A stretch of DNA of 64,000 nucleotides from Adineta vaga (lineage: Eukaryota > Rotifera). The position numbers were made by a program, and so were the translations under genes. The notes beneath the pieces were generated by a model that searched no databases, had not been told where the DNA came from, and worked only from the letters and a program-made list of their open reading frames with translations. The stretch's first letter is position 1; the number at the start of each line of letters is the position of its first letter. The DNA is taken from assembly GCA_021613535.1 (NCBI GenBank), contig CP075492.1:496001-560000 (forward strand), given 5' to 3'. Shown here piece by piece: positions 11,580 to 23,707 of this stretch.

Positions 11580-12925
11580 TTTCCTGGGCCGATTCGCCCA
11601 TGAAACGTTTCCAACTATATTGACTAACTTTCCAGGTAGAACTTGATGAGCTCTACATTTTCGTTATTGACACTTTTTCAGTCAGACCCCTCCTTACCCC
11701 CAAAAGTGCCATAAATCACCCAAAATCCATTGAAGCGTGAGTTTTTCCTGGGCCGATTCGCCCATGAAACGTTTCCAACTATATTGACTAACTTTCCAAG
11801 TAGAACTTGATGAGCTCTACATTTTCGTTATTGACACTTTTTCAGTCAGACCCCTCCTTACCCCCAAAAGTGCCATAAATCACCCAAAATCCATTGAAGC
11901 GTGAGTTTTTCCTGGGCCGATTCGCCCATGAAACGTTTCCAACTATACTGACTAACTTTCCAAGTAGAACTTGATGAGCTCTACATTTTCGTTATTGACA
12001 TTTTTTCAGTCAGACCCCTCCTTACCCCCAAAAGTGCCATAAATCACCCAAAATCCATTGAAGCGTGAGTTTTTCCTGGGCCGATTCGCCCATGAAACGT
12101 TTCCAACTATATTGACTAACTTTCCAAGTAGAACTTGATGAGCTCTACATTTTCGTTATTGACACTTTTTCAGTCAGACCCCTCCTTACCCCCAAAAGTG
12201 CCATAAATCACCCAAAATCCATTGAAGCGTGAGTTTTTCCTGGGCCGATTCGCCCATGAAACGTTTCCAACTATACTGACTTACTTTCCAAGTAGAACTT
12301 GATGAGCTCTACATTTTCGTTATTGACATTTTTTCAGTCAGACCACTCCTTCCCCCCAAAAAATGCGAAATACCGCAAAAAATCATGGAAAAAATGTGAA
12401 TTTCATGGCATTTCCTGGGCCGATTCGCCCATGAAAAGTTTCCAACTATACTGACTAACTTTCCAAGTAGAACTTGATGAGCTCTACATTTTCGTTATTG
12501 ACATTTTTTCAGTCAGACCCCTCCTTACCCCCAAAAGTGCCATAAATCACCCAAAATCCATTAAAGCGTGAGTTTTTCCTGGGCCGATTCGCCCATGAAA
12601 CGTTTCCAACTATACTGACTAACTTTCCAAGTAGAACTTGATGAGCTCTACATTTTCGTTATTGACACTTTTTCAGTCAGACCCCTCCTTACCCCCAAAA
12701 GTGCCATAAATCACCCAAAATCCATTAAAGCGTGAGTTTTTCCTGGGCCGATTCGCCCATGAAACGTTTCCAACTATACTGACTAACTTTCCAAGTAGAA
12801 CTTGATGAGCTCTACATTTTCGTTATTGACACTTTTTCAGTCAGACCCCTCCTTACCCCCAAAAGTGCCACAAATCACCCAAAATCCATGAAAGAGTTAG
12901 TTTTTCCTGGACCGATTCGCTCAAG
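11580..12925. repeat. left-arm satellite, about 8 tandem units of 164 bp
   Basis: Unit starts CCTGGGCCGATTCGCCCATG occur at about 11582, 11748, 11911, 12075, 12239, 12414, 12578 and 12742, with a diverged start at 12906. Spacing is 163-166 bp except one unit of about 175 bp, which carries a variant tail (CCCCCCAAAAAATGCG..., 12350-12413). Neighbouring units are nearly identical, implying recent amplification or homogenisation. Confidence 0.95.
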
Positions 12926-13488
12926 AGCTTCTTCCAACGAAACAAACATTGCTTACAGATAGATCTTGATTAGCAATATTGATTTCAGATCTTATTTTTT
13001 AATCTCGAACGAGTTATCATCGAGAAAAAGGCTATTTAGTGTTATCTTAGTTACAAACATATTCAGCTTCATCATTCATTGGCTTGTTTGTATTGACCAA
13101 TAGAAATAGAGCAATCAAAGATGATTGATTTTTCCAAAAAATTTATTGTTACAAATCATTAAAATTATAATTACTGAGAAAAAAAGTATTTTATTTTGAT
13201 TTATTTATTTATTAGGACTATGAGAACAATATATGTGTTTATTTATTTGATTAATTTCGAAACAATCAATCATTGTTCTCAACTAGCAGTGACATTCTGG
13301 AAAATCTTCTATTGGTCGATTTTTTATAACGACTGAATTTACGAGAAAAGCAAGATAGCGGAATATATTGTGTAAAAGGAAGTTATTGAAGAAATAATAT
13401 GGAAAAAATACTGCCATGAAAATAACATTTGAAATTTATTTTTGAGAATTAAAATTAAAATTACAAATCTTTTTTTTTGGAAATTAGG
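12926..13488. repeat. inner left inverted arm of the foldback element
   Basis: Single-copy sequence matched in inverse orientation at 15286-15837 over its whole length, with a few small differences. Examples are TTATTTATTTATTAGGACTA and the block around CACTGCTAGTTGAG. No coding frame. Confidence 0.85.
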
Positions 13489-13761
13489 AGATTATATTGA
13501 TTACTGACTTGAATATAACATAACAGTTGCAGATATTTGTTTTTTTTCAATATTCATATGATGATGTTGATTCATATATTTAAGGATAGATATCTGTCTT
13601 ATATAGATTTGATGTTCAATCAATATATTATCATCTGCTTTAGTAGTTTTTCTTATTTAATTAACACACTGAAAATGAATAGAAAATGTACGATATTTAT
13701 GAAGATTTATTTATTTAGCATATTTAACAACAAATGAATTATAACGTGAATAGAAAAAATA

Positions 13762-14724
13762 TTAAGGAAAGATAATGTCTTCTATCTGAGACTGAACATT
13801 ATTCATATCTCTTGGATATTGATATTTAATGTATTTAAGTATATAAATGAAGATCATGGCAAATATGGAACAAAGAGCTGATAAGATAGTTAGTCCGATA
13901 TCATGAATAGTGTCTTTAAATTTTGATTGTATTAATGGGGAAGTTAACATGAAACTTTTTATTAATTTCTCTAATTGTATATGATAAGCTGATACAAGTG
14001 TTTGATTCATGTTCTGAATTGGCACGATAAAGTGAGGTAAATGATGATTAACAGAAGTAAAGCAAGGTGTAATAATGACTTGATTTGCTTTACATGATGC
14101 GGCAGATAATTGAAAATTCAGATATGTAACTGTCTTATCACATGGAACACGGATAAGCACTGCTTCATTAGTTGAAGTGGTTTCAATAAGTTCATTTAAA
14201 CTTGAATTAACTTGACAGTAATAAGTAAGATGTGTATTATAAAAAAGCCAAAGTCCATCACCAATGTACATTATACCTTGTCCAGTATTCGGTGAAGGAT
14301 TAACTTGACACTTATCTGTAACAGATTGATAATCGTCGAATAGCTGCGATAGACATGATGATTGCGACAATTGCAATAAAATAGGTTTGTTGTGACACCA
14401 AACAATAGGTGAGAATGTGCATTCATTATTTTCTAATTCATTATCCCACATAATCAATGTTTGTTCAATGTGATTTATTCCTAATTTTTCAATAATTCGA
14501 ACCCAGAGAGAATTTGACAATTTAGTTTGAGTAGATAATCGCCAAGTTTCTTTGTCGAGTCCCTTAATACGATTTCCAAGAGAAGCAATAGCAGTAGCCA
14601 ATTGTTCTACAGTAATAAGAGACCAGATATTATTTTTAGCTTCTTTACCTGCCTTTTTCCCAGTCATGATCTGATTATACCGATACAGTTGAAATGTAAT
14701 AAAAAAAGTAGTGTGATTAAACAT
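13762..14724 (-). CDS. membrane glycoprotein-like ORF inside the foldback element (envelope-like architecture, uncertain)
   Basis: 320 codons, uninterrupted; an internal Met at about residue 20 is an alternative start. Layout: a helical, heptad-like segment (about residues 35-100), a Cys-containing ectodomain with several Cys pairs, a second helical segment (about 235-280), one strong transmembrane helix near residues 285-305 (LTILSALCSIFAMIFIYIL) and a short tail. This order resembles the membrane-anchored fusion subunit of class I envelope proteins, and retroelement env-like genes are known in bdelloids, but I see no diagnostic motif. It is the only gene in the element and lies between the arms, so it may be captured cargo. 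A host membrane protein is an equal possibility. Confidence 0.5.
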   Translation of the reverse strand: MFNHTTFFITFQLYRYNQIMTGKKAGKEAKNNIWSLITVEQLATAIASLGNRIKGLDKETWRLSTQTKLSNSLWVRIIEKLGINHIEQTLIMWDNELENNECTFSPIVWCHNKPILLQLSQSSCLSQLFDDYQSVTDKCQVNPSPNTGQGIMYIGDGLWLFYNTHLTYYCQVNSSLNELIETTSTNEAVLIRVPCDKTVTYLNFQLSAASCKANQVIITPCFTSVNHHLPHFIVPIQNMNQTLVSAYHIQLEKLIKSFMLTSPLIQSKFKDTIHDIGLTILSALCSIFAMIFIYILKYIKYQYPRDMNNVQSQIEDIIFP

Positions 14725-15285
14725 AAAAGAAGAAGTTATGATAAAACAAATATATATTTCCGACTGATTTTGTCAACTAAGAATAAATTAATGATATTTT
14801 TTCCTCGCTATTCAAAATTAATTCTAGTTGACCAATAGAAGTGCAATATTCTCAAACGAAAAATTCATTTGACGAAATTCAGAGAGAAAAAAATTCTTTC
14901 GTCAACTATCAATAAACAAACAAAATCAGTCATTCACTTTTGATCATCAAGAGACAGCGATGATATTATCTTTTAATCATAAGTGTCAAAGAAGAGGAGG
15001 TATTATGTTTGCCATCATCAATTCCACTTTTCGGTATCAAATATATTTCTTCAAGCCGCCGATCCATTTATGAGATAAAAATAAATATTATCGGCTTCTT
15101 TCGAGTCACTGAACAAAAACTGAGAAGGCTAAAGAATAAAACTCAATCAAACTTCTTATCAAAACGAACCAAAAAAATTATTTTTTTTTTCAAATTTATG
15201 AATACAATCTTCAAGATATTTAGTCTTTGGATATCGAACAGATCAAATCAAAACATTCTGCTAATTTCCAAAACGAAAGCTTTGT

Positions 15286-16345
15286 AATTTTATTTTAATT
15301 CTCAAAAATAAATTTTAAATGTTATTTTCATTGCAATATTTTTTTCCATATTATTTCTTCAATAATTTGCTTTTACACAATATATTTCGCTATCTTGCTT
15401 TTCTCGTAAATTCAGTCGTTATAAAAAATCGACCAATAGAAGATTTTCCAGAATGTCACTGCTAGTTGAGAACAATGATTGATTGTTTCGAAATTAATCA
15501 AATAAATAAACACATATATTGTTCTCATAGTCCTAATAAATAAATAAATAAAAATAAAATACTTTTTTTCTCAGTAATTATAATTTTAATGATTTGTAAC
15601 AATAAATTTTTTGGAAAAATCAATCATCTTTGATTCCTCTATTTCTATTGGTCAATACAAACAAGCCAATGAATGATGGAGCTGAATATGTTTGTAACTA
15701 AGATAACACTAAATAGCCTTTTTCTCGATGATAACTCGTTCGAGATTAAAAAATAAGATCTGAAATCAATATTGCTAATCAAGATCTATCTGTAAACAAT
15801 GTTTGTTTCATTGGAGGAAGCTCTTGAGCGAATCGGTCCAGGAAAAACTCACGTTTTCATGGATTTCGGGTCGTTTCTGGCACTTTTGGGCAGGAAGGAG
15901 GGGTCTGACTGAAAAAGTGTCAATAACGAAATTGTAGAGCTCATCAAGTTCTACTTGGAAAGTTGGTCAGTATAGTTGGAAACGTTTCATGGGCGAATCG
16001 GCCCAGGAAAAACTCACGTTTTCATGGATTTCGGGTCGTTTCTGGCACTTTTGGGCAGGAAGGAGGGGTCTGACTGAAAAAGTGTCAATTACGAAATTGT
16101 AGAGCTCATCAAGTTCTACTTGGAAAGTTAGTCAATATAGTTGGAAACGTTTCATGGGCGAATCGGCCCAGGAAATGCCATGAAATTCACATTTTTTCCA
16201 TGATTTTTTGCGGTATTTCGCATTTTTTGGGGGGAAGGAGTGGTCTGACGGAAAAAGTTCCAATTATAAAAATGTACAGCTCACCGAGTTCTACTTGGAA
16301 AGCTGGTCAGCATAGTTGGAAACCTTTCATGAGCGAATCGGCCCA
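15286..16345. repeat. right inverted arm with about 3 satellite units
   Basis: 15286-15837 mirrors 12926-13488. From 15838 the 164-bp satellite is present inverted (unit boundaries at about 15838, 16003, 16168, 16342). The unit at 16170-16245 carries the same variant tail as one left-arm unit. The arms therefore differ mainly in copy number (about 8 versus 3). Confidence 0.9.
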
Positions 16346-16818
16346 GGAAATACTCGAATCGGGAGCTAGGATATCCTACGTGCTAAGAACTTTATCTGAA
16401 AAGTAACAAAAAGAAATAAATGACGAAAAGTGAGAAAAGTTCGATCGTTATTTGAAATTATCCAATGCAAATTATGACATACTAGCGACACTCTCGAGAA
16501 GAAAAATTGACTTTCGAGTTAAAATTCTTAAGAATAATGTAATAAAATAATATAGAAAAATAAATTCATGCAAAATTTATCAGAATAAGAATGTTTATTA
16601 ATTAATTAATGATTTATGAGTTCATTATCAAAATCGGCGATTGAACGCCGATAAATCGTTACGATTTATCACCAATATTTTAGATAGGCATTATCCTGTT
16701 CTATTATCGTTAGAGAATCCTGATTAATCGGTAATATCTCCTCTATATCTGATTAATCGCGATTCTACATTCATTTTTTTGACAATCGGCAAAATCGTAC
16801 CGATTTTCACGACATGGG

Positions 16819-19800
16819 TAACCTCTTGTTGTTTTCATACAACCGGATACGAACGAAATAGCAAGTCGAGGTGAAGCTAATAGAATTAGAATAGCTGGAC
16901 TAATTAATAGATGCTTTAGTTCATACAATTGTCGTCGTAATTGCTGAGTGTTCGACTGTTGTCTTTGTGCTTGAGATCGTTGACGAGCAGTATGTGTAAT
17001 AATATATAGAGCGGAAAGAACATTCAAAAGAAACGGCAAAAAGAAATGAAATACTGAAACCATTGAATTAAATAATTGTAGAGATGAACTGAACTGTACA
17101 TGGCACCATGTTCGACGTTCGTCTTCTTCATCTCCATTATCATCGACTAGTCGATGATAAATTGGATCGTGTATATAAGTTACAGTAGTCAATATATAAG
17201 TACTGATGATCATCCATTTAGCCACTCTTTTTGTTTGCATTTTATCAAACCTGACACCTTTCTGCACAGTACTGGCTCGTTCGATCCCAACAAAACCATT
17301 GAGCCAATCACTGACACTCAAGAGAACTTTCAGCATATATTCAATTGATATACAATTGAATGACATATATGGACGACTGGTAATTATACCCATTTGTGAA
17401 ACAAGAAGAAAATAGAATTTTAGAGAAAACATAAGAAGCGTCATTGCTGATGTGATCGAGGACACAAGAAGATAATAACCACAACCTACTTCGAGTGTTT
17501 TCTTTGTATGAAAAGTCATCACACACAATAAACTACCAATCACACCAACTATCAACATAATTGTAACAATGATGGTCGTCAGATGAATGATAAAACGTTG
17601 ATTTCGAAATGATCCATTCGATTGAATATGATAACCAAGAATAGCATCTAATGAAAAACCAATACCTTTTGTCGAAAATTGACAACGCGAACCGTATGAA
17701 CATTCATTACAAACACACATGAATGATGTTGGACAATTAGGATCATCACGAAAACATTGACCATGATTTTCACATGGATTCTGTTCTTCACAATCATACG
17801 ATTTCGAATGATTAAATGTCAAACAATTTGCTTGCCGAATATCTTCATAACAGATACGTAGATGTATCTCATCATAGAAACATCGAAGTTCTCTTCGTTC
17901 TTGACACAGTAGATGATAGTATTTCATACGGCGAAGAAGATGCCATCTTGCCAATGTATCATTAAAGAGTTTTGTAATTGATAAACAACGATCTGAGACT
18001 TTGATTGTGGCTGAGATATTCGAATCTGGAATGAATTCTTGTTGAAATACAGTGAAATAATAGATTTTCACTTGTATCATCTCAATAAAAACAAGATGAA
18101 ATCGTAAAGATGTGAGAAAAGATATTGCTTCTTGATTGATTTCAATTTTTTTTAAACTTGTCGATCGAATAGGAGATTGATGTTTGCCAAATACTTCGAT
18201 GAAATGTATCAGTATTGACGATGGTATAGGTATCTCAGATGCAAATGATAATGTAATTCGTGTATCACGTTTTTCACATTTCATCCCGGAAAAACCTTTC
18301 GGACATAGACATACGCTTTCTTCTTTTCGTACATGTTCATCGTTTGGTATACATGTTCCACCATTTTGACATAAACATCTCAAATGTTGAAGATAACAAC
18401 GAGGACCAAACTTATTCAATGGACAAACACATATATTTGAAGCAACACAAAGTGAATCCGATGAACAATGACATGTATGCGGAACATCGCAGTACGTACC
18501 AGACCATCCTTTGTTACAAAAACAATAAACACTTGGTGTATTTACATATTGCAAACACTGACCATGAAGACCACAACTCAATTTGGTGCACTTGAATACA
18601 GCAACTTTTTTCGGTGGAATTTGCAATTGAATAGCCATACGATAAACTGGTAAAAACGGAAACAGAATTGGAAATAACCAACTCGCATGATGTCGAAGTG
18701 TTTGCTTGTTGAAGATATCAATTCGTACACTATGATTTGTTGAGATATTTTTTGGACGTGTTGCATACAAAAGATAGATATTAAACTTAGTATGACAATC
18801 ACGCTCGTAATAATAATAAACCTGATCGAATGATTCGATACGATTGTCTTGGTTATCACGCAGTCTAATCACAATAGCAAACAAAGTACGAAACTCGAAT
18901 GCTGCGCGCACTTTCAATGTCAAACTAACACACTGATTTTGATATTGACACCATTGTCCGTAGTACGCTGGTGGACAAAGACAAACTAGCTGAATATTGT
19001 TGCTGGTGGCGATTGTGACGCTGTGACTATTTTTACGATGATGAACCACGAGACCTCGATTGCAAAACCACGCCAGATATGCTTCTTTCCGAAATGAATC
19101 ACGACTTCTTTTCTGATTCACGTGTGGAACTACGGGATAAGGATATTCTAGAGGTGAAAAAAAAAACATCACATCATGATTATTTGTCTAATATACTACT
19201 AATTTCATTCTTGAACGAATGTGTTTTCCTCACTCAACAAGAAAACAACTGCTGAAATCATCGATGTTTAAAGTTTACAACCAATGTATCATTAGACTTG
19301 TACCTAAGTTAGTGTACGCAGTCGAAAATCTAAATCATCATTCAGTTTTGAGATAATCAAATAGATTTAGCCCCATGAACGAATGTTTTTATGTTATTTC
19401 TAAACGCGAATCAAAAACGAAATCGTCTGTTTGAATGATGATGTCTTCTGTAATTGTTGTGCCTTCAAATCGAAAGGGGAAGGAAGTTTAACAAGCGCTC
19501 GGCATCTATCGTTTGCATAAGACGTTGAACCAACAAGTGTAAAATGTATTGTCATTAAATACTTCAAATCTGTTATTGTACATAAATGTTGTTCTATATG
19601 GCTAAGATTTGTTCCGGAACTACAACGCAGATCTAATACTCCTTTTATCTCGTGGCAGAAACGCATCGAGTTGTTATTATAAACAGGACAACGATACGGT
19701 TTCATACATACTATTCGACTACTGTTACAACTATCTGTACGCAAACAACGATAACGAGCAGCGGGAGCAGATGTACTTTGTTGTCGACAGAAATACCGTT

Positions 19801-22094
19801 CATCAGATGCACCCAAACAATCATCTACACCATCATTGATAGAACTCATAGGTAAACCAATGAGATGACCAGACAAAGGCGAAAGACATAAATGATGAAA
19901 TAAAGGACACAATGGTGGCCATTCACAATTCACTTCATCAGCACCATCACGACAATTCCAAAAGCCATCACATCGAGTATAAGTATTATTACATGGAAAA
20001 TGCATACATTCATTTTCATCTGTTTCGTTACGACCATCGATTATTATTGGTTGAACATGAATATAACCGTCACACAAAATTTGAAATGAAAGTGATGTTG
20101 ATTGTTTATTAACGAATTGATCTTTTTCATCGGATTTATCTTCACAATTCGGTTGACCATTCATTACTAGTAATTGAGATACACATTTCATATTCTTATC
20201 ATGATCACATTGAAGACGATGATTAAAATGTTTCAATGAACAACTTTCTTCATATGATTCATCATCTCCATGTAAACAATCTTCAATTCCATCGATGAGA
20301 CGATATGACGAAATGACTTTGGATGTATTCATACACCGATATGAATGAGAATAATCGATTAATGGCCACGACTGATGATAGGTAGAACATTTATAAAATA
20401 TTTTATATAGTGCAGTCCATACTTGCTCCCACACCCAGAGTATGTTATGAAAAAGTTGAAATGCGCGGAATGGTCGACAAATACTATTGTCGCCAAAGAG
20501 ATCGATCGAAGAATATGATGAACTGGAGAACAGATACTGATCACAGAGATAATCTGCATAACAAATATAGTCTGGTTCAACAAAACTTTCTATGGAACGG
20601 TTTGATAACTTGTTCTAAATAGAAAAATATCTTTCATAGACTTAAAGAATATCGATAATCATTTTTTTCTCGACCTTATTTAAGACAAAACCTGCAGATT
20701 AATCAATTTGATATGCGAGATTACCTCCAGACTTCTAGTTCAAAACATATCGATTTAAAAGTTCATCTTACTATTTTCCTCAAAAATATATGTCAGTTTC
20801 ACAAAATCTAACATCATTTTTAGATTTTCTCAGCAGTTTCTTCGATTAGGATGTTCATTATCTCTGCCATAGATTATATCCATAGTTATTATTCAAAATG
20901 ACATACTAAAGTTCGATTATTGGTGTAGATCATTCGCACATGACCAAATAATATTGGTGGAAATTCAACAAATTGAGGACAATGTTGTTTGATCTCTTTA
21001 ATAAATACGTACGATAGTGATAGACAATGTTCATCTTCATAATAATCAAGAAACCATGGCATTTTGCTAAAACATGCAATAGCGATACGACACTCGTTTG
21101 AAACATTTCTTCTTGGCCAAAACGCATTGTACAAGACAAAATTACGTTTATTATGACAACTGGAAGAATATCGTGTACATGAACCATCACCACATTCAAG
21201 TATATACGTCTGATATAGTGATGTATGACACCTATGCTCTTCACATCGAAATGCTGGATCACGAGTACAAACAGCGGTTTGTTGGTCTGATTGGGAAATT
21301 TGCACTAAATTTTCATCCGTTCGATCTAAGCAGTCAGTATTCCGTTCATCATCATGAAGAAATACTAAAGGAATACACAAGCCATTATGACATCGATATT
21401 CTGTATTTTTATCACAATGATTCATGTCCAATTGTAAACAGAATTCTTCATCAGATCCACTATTAACACAGTCAACTTTTCCATCGCATATTTCGCGCCA
21501 ATCTAAACATGCACCTGGTGTTTGACGATGATTACCAACACGATCACATTGTAAATATTCATAACACGGTAAGATATTTAACTCTGTCGGACTATAAAAT
21601 ACTTTCTTATCAAATATTATCTTCGCTTGATCATCAAAATCCGATTGTGGTTCATCGAAATGATATTCGCAACGAGAACCAAACCATGGATATGTACAAT
21701 TATAAAACCGTATTTTATCCACCGAGATGTTCGTCTCGAGATAATGCTCATACTGTTCAATAATATCAATCGCTGCTGACCATTGATATAGTTGTTCACT
21801 ACTTACATTTCTTCGGCGTAATTCATCAAATGTGAACGTGTTCTCATTCTGATCATGATCATCATTATCGACAGGATCAAATATCATTTCATTAAATGAA
21901 GTACGTTGACAATATTGAATGAATTGAAAGGCAAGACCTTCTCTAGGAACATTATAATACAGACAATCATGATCATAACCATGCACAAATGTATGTGTAT
22001 AATATAGATGAAAACCTGATAACTCGACGCAGTAGTTGATTGATAAAATAGAACATAGACAAAGGAAACATAATTGTATTTACAATCGTGTCAT
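16819..22094 (-). pseudogene. LDLa-EGF-7TM adhesion-like receptor, main body; split in TM7 and with an early stop
   Basis: Exons on minus: 20907-22094, about 19406-20614, and 16819 to about 19112-19147. The intron 20615-20906 (phase 0, GTATGT...TTTAG) is clear; the 3' splice choice of the next one is ambiguous. Order: signal-peptide-like start, several LDL-receptor class A repeats (CDGKVDCVNSGSDEEFC, CDGFWNCRDGADEVNC and others), about five EGF modules (for example CLCPKGFSGMKC), then a rhodopsin-like 7TM bundle. The N-glycosylated ectodomain would bind an extracellular ligand and the 7TM part would signal through G proteins (family knowledge). Damage: TM7 is interrupted at the TA 16819-16820, and codon 5 after the only good ATG (22092-22094) is TAA (22080-22082). 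The intact remaining frames imply recent inactivation. Confidence 0.85.
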
Positions 22095-23707
22095 TGTTAT
22101 ATAATCGATATTTGTCGTCTCTGGACCGTTTATACGATCTTTAGAATATTGAGAAATGAATGTCATTGACTTTGTAGGAAGATAAAATAGAGCATGTCAC
22201 CAAAGAGAATAGATATTTTTCTCTGAATCATTTAATACAAAATTATCACACACATGTCCCAAGAATATTCTCATTTTTACAAATCTTTTACAGGAAAGTA
22301 ACTCTTTGAAACAAACGTTTGCTTTCTTATTCCATTAGTAAAACAAAGATAAAAACATCTCTCTCTCTCTCTGCATGATCTACATTAACACTTTTTTTCA
22401 GTAGTAAAAAATGTTTGCCATCTGCTCTTGGTTTTATCATTAATATTCTTTTTTAGCATATGGAATTGATCTTGCCTTTTGAATAACGTTTAACTATTTC
22501 TAGTTTTTGACGTCAAGAAGAAAGGTAATTATTTTACATGAATAAAATAATAAATCATGCAAATATGATTATCTGATATTTACAAGAGAAGTTTTTTCTC
22601 TTCTGTGGAGCAATTTATTCAACAAAATCGGTCTCAAATTCAGCCATCTGAAGTGATTAGACTAACGAAGAATGTTGTAAGGAATATTAGAATGTCAATA
22701 ATCGAATGGACATCGAAAATTGAAAACACTTGATACTATGTGGCTAAACGAAATAGTAGGATGAACTTTACTTGTAATAATAATCGCGCACATAAATTCT
22801 GATGTTAACAGATCAAATTCGAACTAATTGTCGATCTTTTAGGTTAGTTTTCGAAAAACTTTGATTTTTCATTGTACGGATGAATTGGAAACGAACTGAA
22901 GCGACTCTCATCGTCGTTCAATCATTTATCGTCATTGTTCAAAAGTTGAAAGTGCACATGACAGAAGGAATAAACACTACTTTGCATCTTTAAAGTATGT
23001 GAAATTCGTTTTAAGTTCAATTCAAACCGGAATCAGACATGTTCGATATACTTCAACGTTAACATCAGAGATTTCAAATGGAACGTGATTTTACTTTACT
23101 TGAAAATTCAATATATGGAGAAAATAGCAGCAGCGAAGTACAAAGCGAGGATATTTAAATGATCGCGATTAACTGTGATCCTTGCATTTTCATTGACGTC
23201 GGTGTCAGTTTTTAGAACACATGTTGCTTTGAATAAAACTGATTTGGAGTCGCAAGTGTTGAATCTCTCATCAATCGGTTGTGTTTAATGACAAGCTACT
23301 CTCGCATTGAAGTAAATTTTATAACTTCTGAAGAACACTTCGATGAAGGTCAGAACTTACAGATAATCTATTGAATATTAATAAAGAATAAAGCAAATGA
23401 AGATTGACCGACTTTTCGACGCTTCAGCTGTAGTTATAGGTACAAAATGCAATTAATCATATTGAATTTTTTGCAGAGTCATTTTGCTCGATGAAATCCG
23501 AGGTTGTTAACCTTAACTCACATAATCCTTTAGGTAAAATGCATGTAATATTGACAAATGAAATGTCTTTTATTTTAGAAATTGATCTCATACAAATGTC
23601 AATGATTCATTTAACAGAAACTGACATAACTGTGCAGTTTTTCAGGTACATCTAGTAAACTATATAAATCATTTCAATTTGGTCATTGTTCAACAAACTA
23701 CTTCAAA
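22095..23707. other. intergenic between divergent genes
   Basis: No supported gene. It contains a CT microsatellite (22361-22373) and copy 2 of the dispersed repeat (22815-22895). The last few hundred bases presumably hold the promoter of the amine oxidase gene; a TATA-like string (CTATATAA) lies near 23658. Confidence 0.5.
22815..22895. repeat. dispersed repeat, copy 2 (copy 1 at 9917-9999)
   Basis: Same orientation and order of motifs as the copy at 9917-9999 (AATTGTCGATCTTT, TTTTCGAAAA, AAACGAAC). The similarity begins and ends abruptly, as expected for a mobile or segmental fragment. Confidence 0.6.

Larger units (their letters stand above)
11549..16381. mobile_element. foldback-type element with inverted satellite arms and 9-bp target duplication
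   Basis: The ends ACGTAGGATATCCTAGCTCC (11549) and its complement (ending 16381) are flanked by the 9-bp repeat GCTAAGAAC (11540-11548 and 16382-16390). The left arm (11549-13488) and right arm (15286-16381) are inverted copies: an outer array of about 164-bp satellite units and an inner single-copy part of about 560 bp. The centre (13489-15285) carries one ORF. Long, internally repetitive inverted arms and 9-bp duplications recall Drosophila FB and some Mutator-like elements. No transposase is visible, so the mobilising family is unknown. Confidence 0.8.
10543..16818. mobile_element. TA-target transposon (non-autonomous core about 1.03 kb) inserted in receptor TM7, carrying two nested elements
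   Basis: Perfect 19-bp terminal inverted repeats (CCCATGTCGTGAAAATCGG at 10543-10561 and its complement at 16800-16818) are flanked by TA (10541-10542, 16819-16820). Removing it restores one continuous receptor reading frame across the site, so the boundaries are well supported. After subtracting the piggyBac-like MITE and the foldback element, about 1027 bp of own sequence remain, rich in CGATT/ATCGCGAT motifs, with no transposase. TA targeting suggests mobilisation by a Tc1/mariner/pogo-type transposase in trans (inference). Confidence 0.85.

Noticed and set aside
15009-15287. Plus-strand ORF in the foldback element
   Set aside because: Lys/Phe/Ile-rich composition of AT-rich DNA, no recognisable domain, and it runs into the inverted arm.
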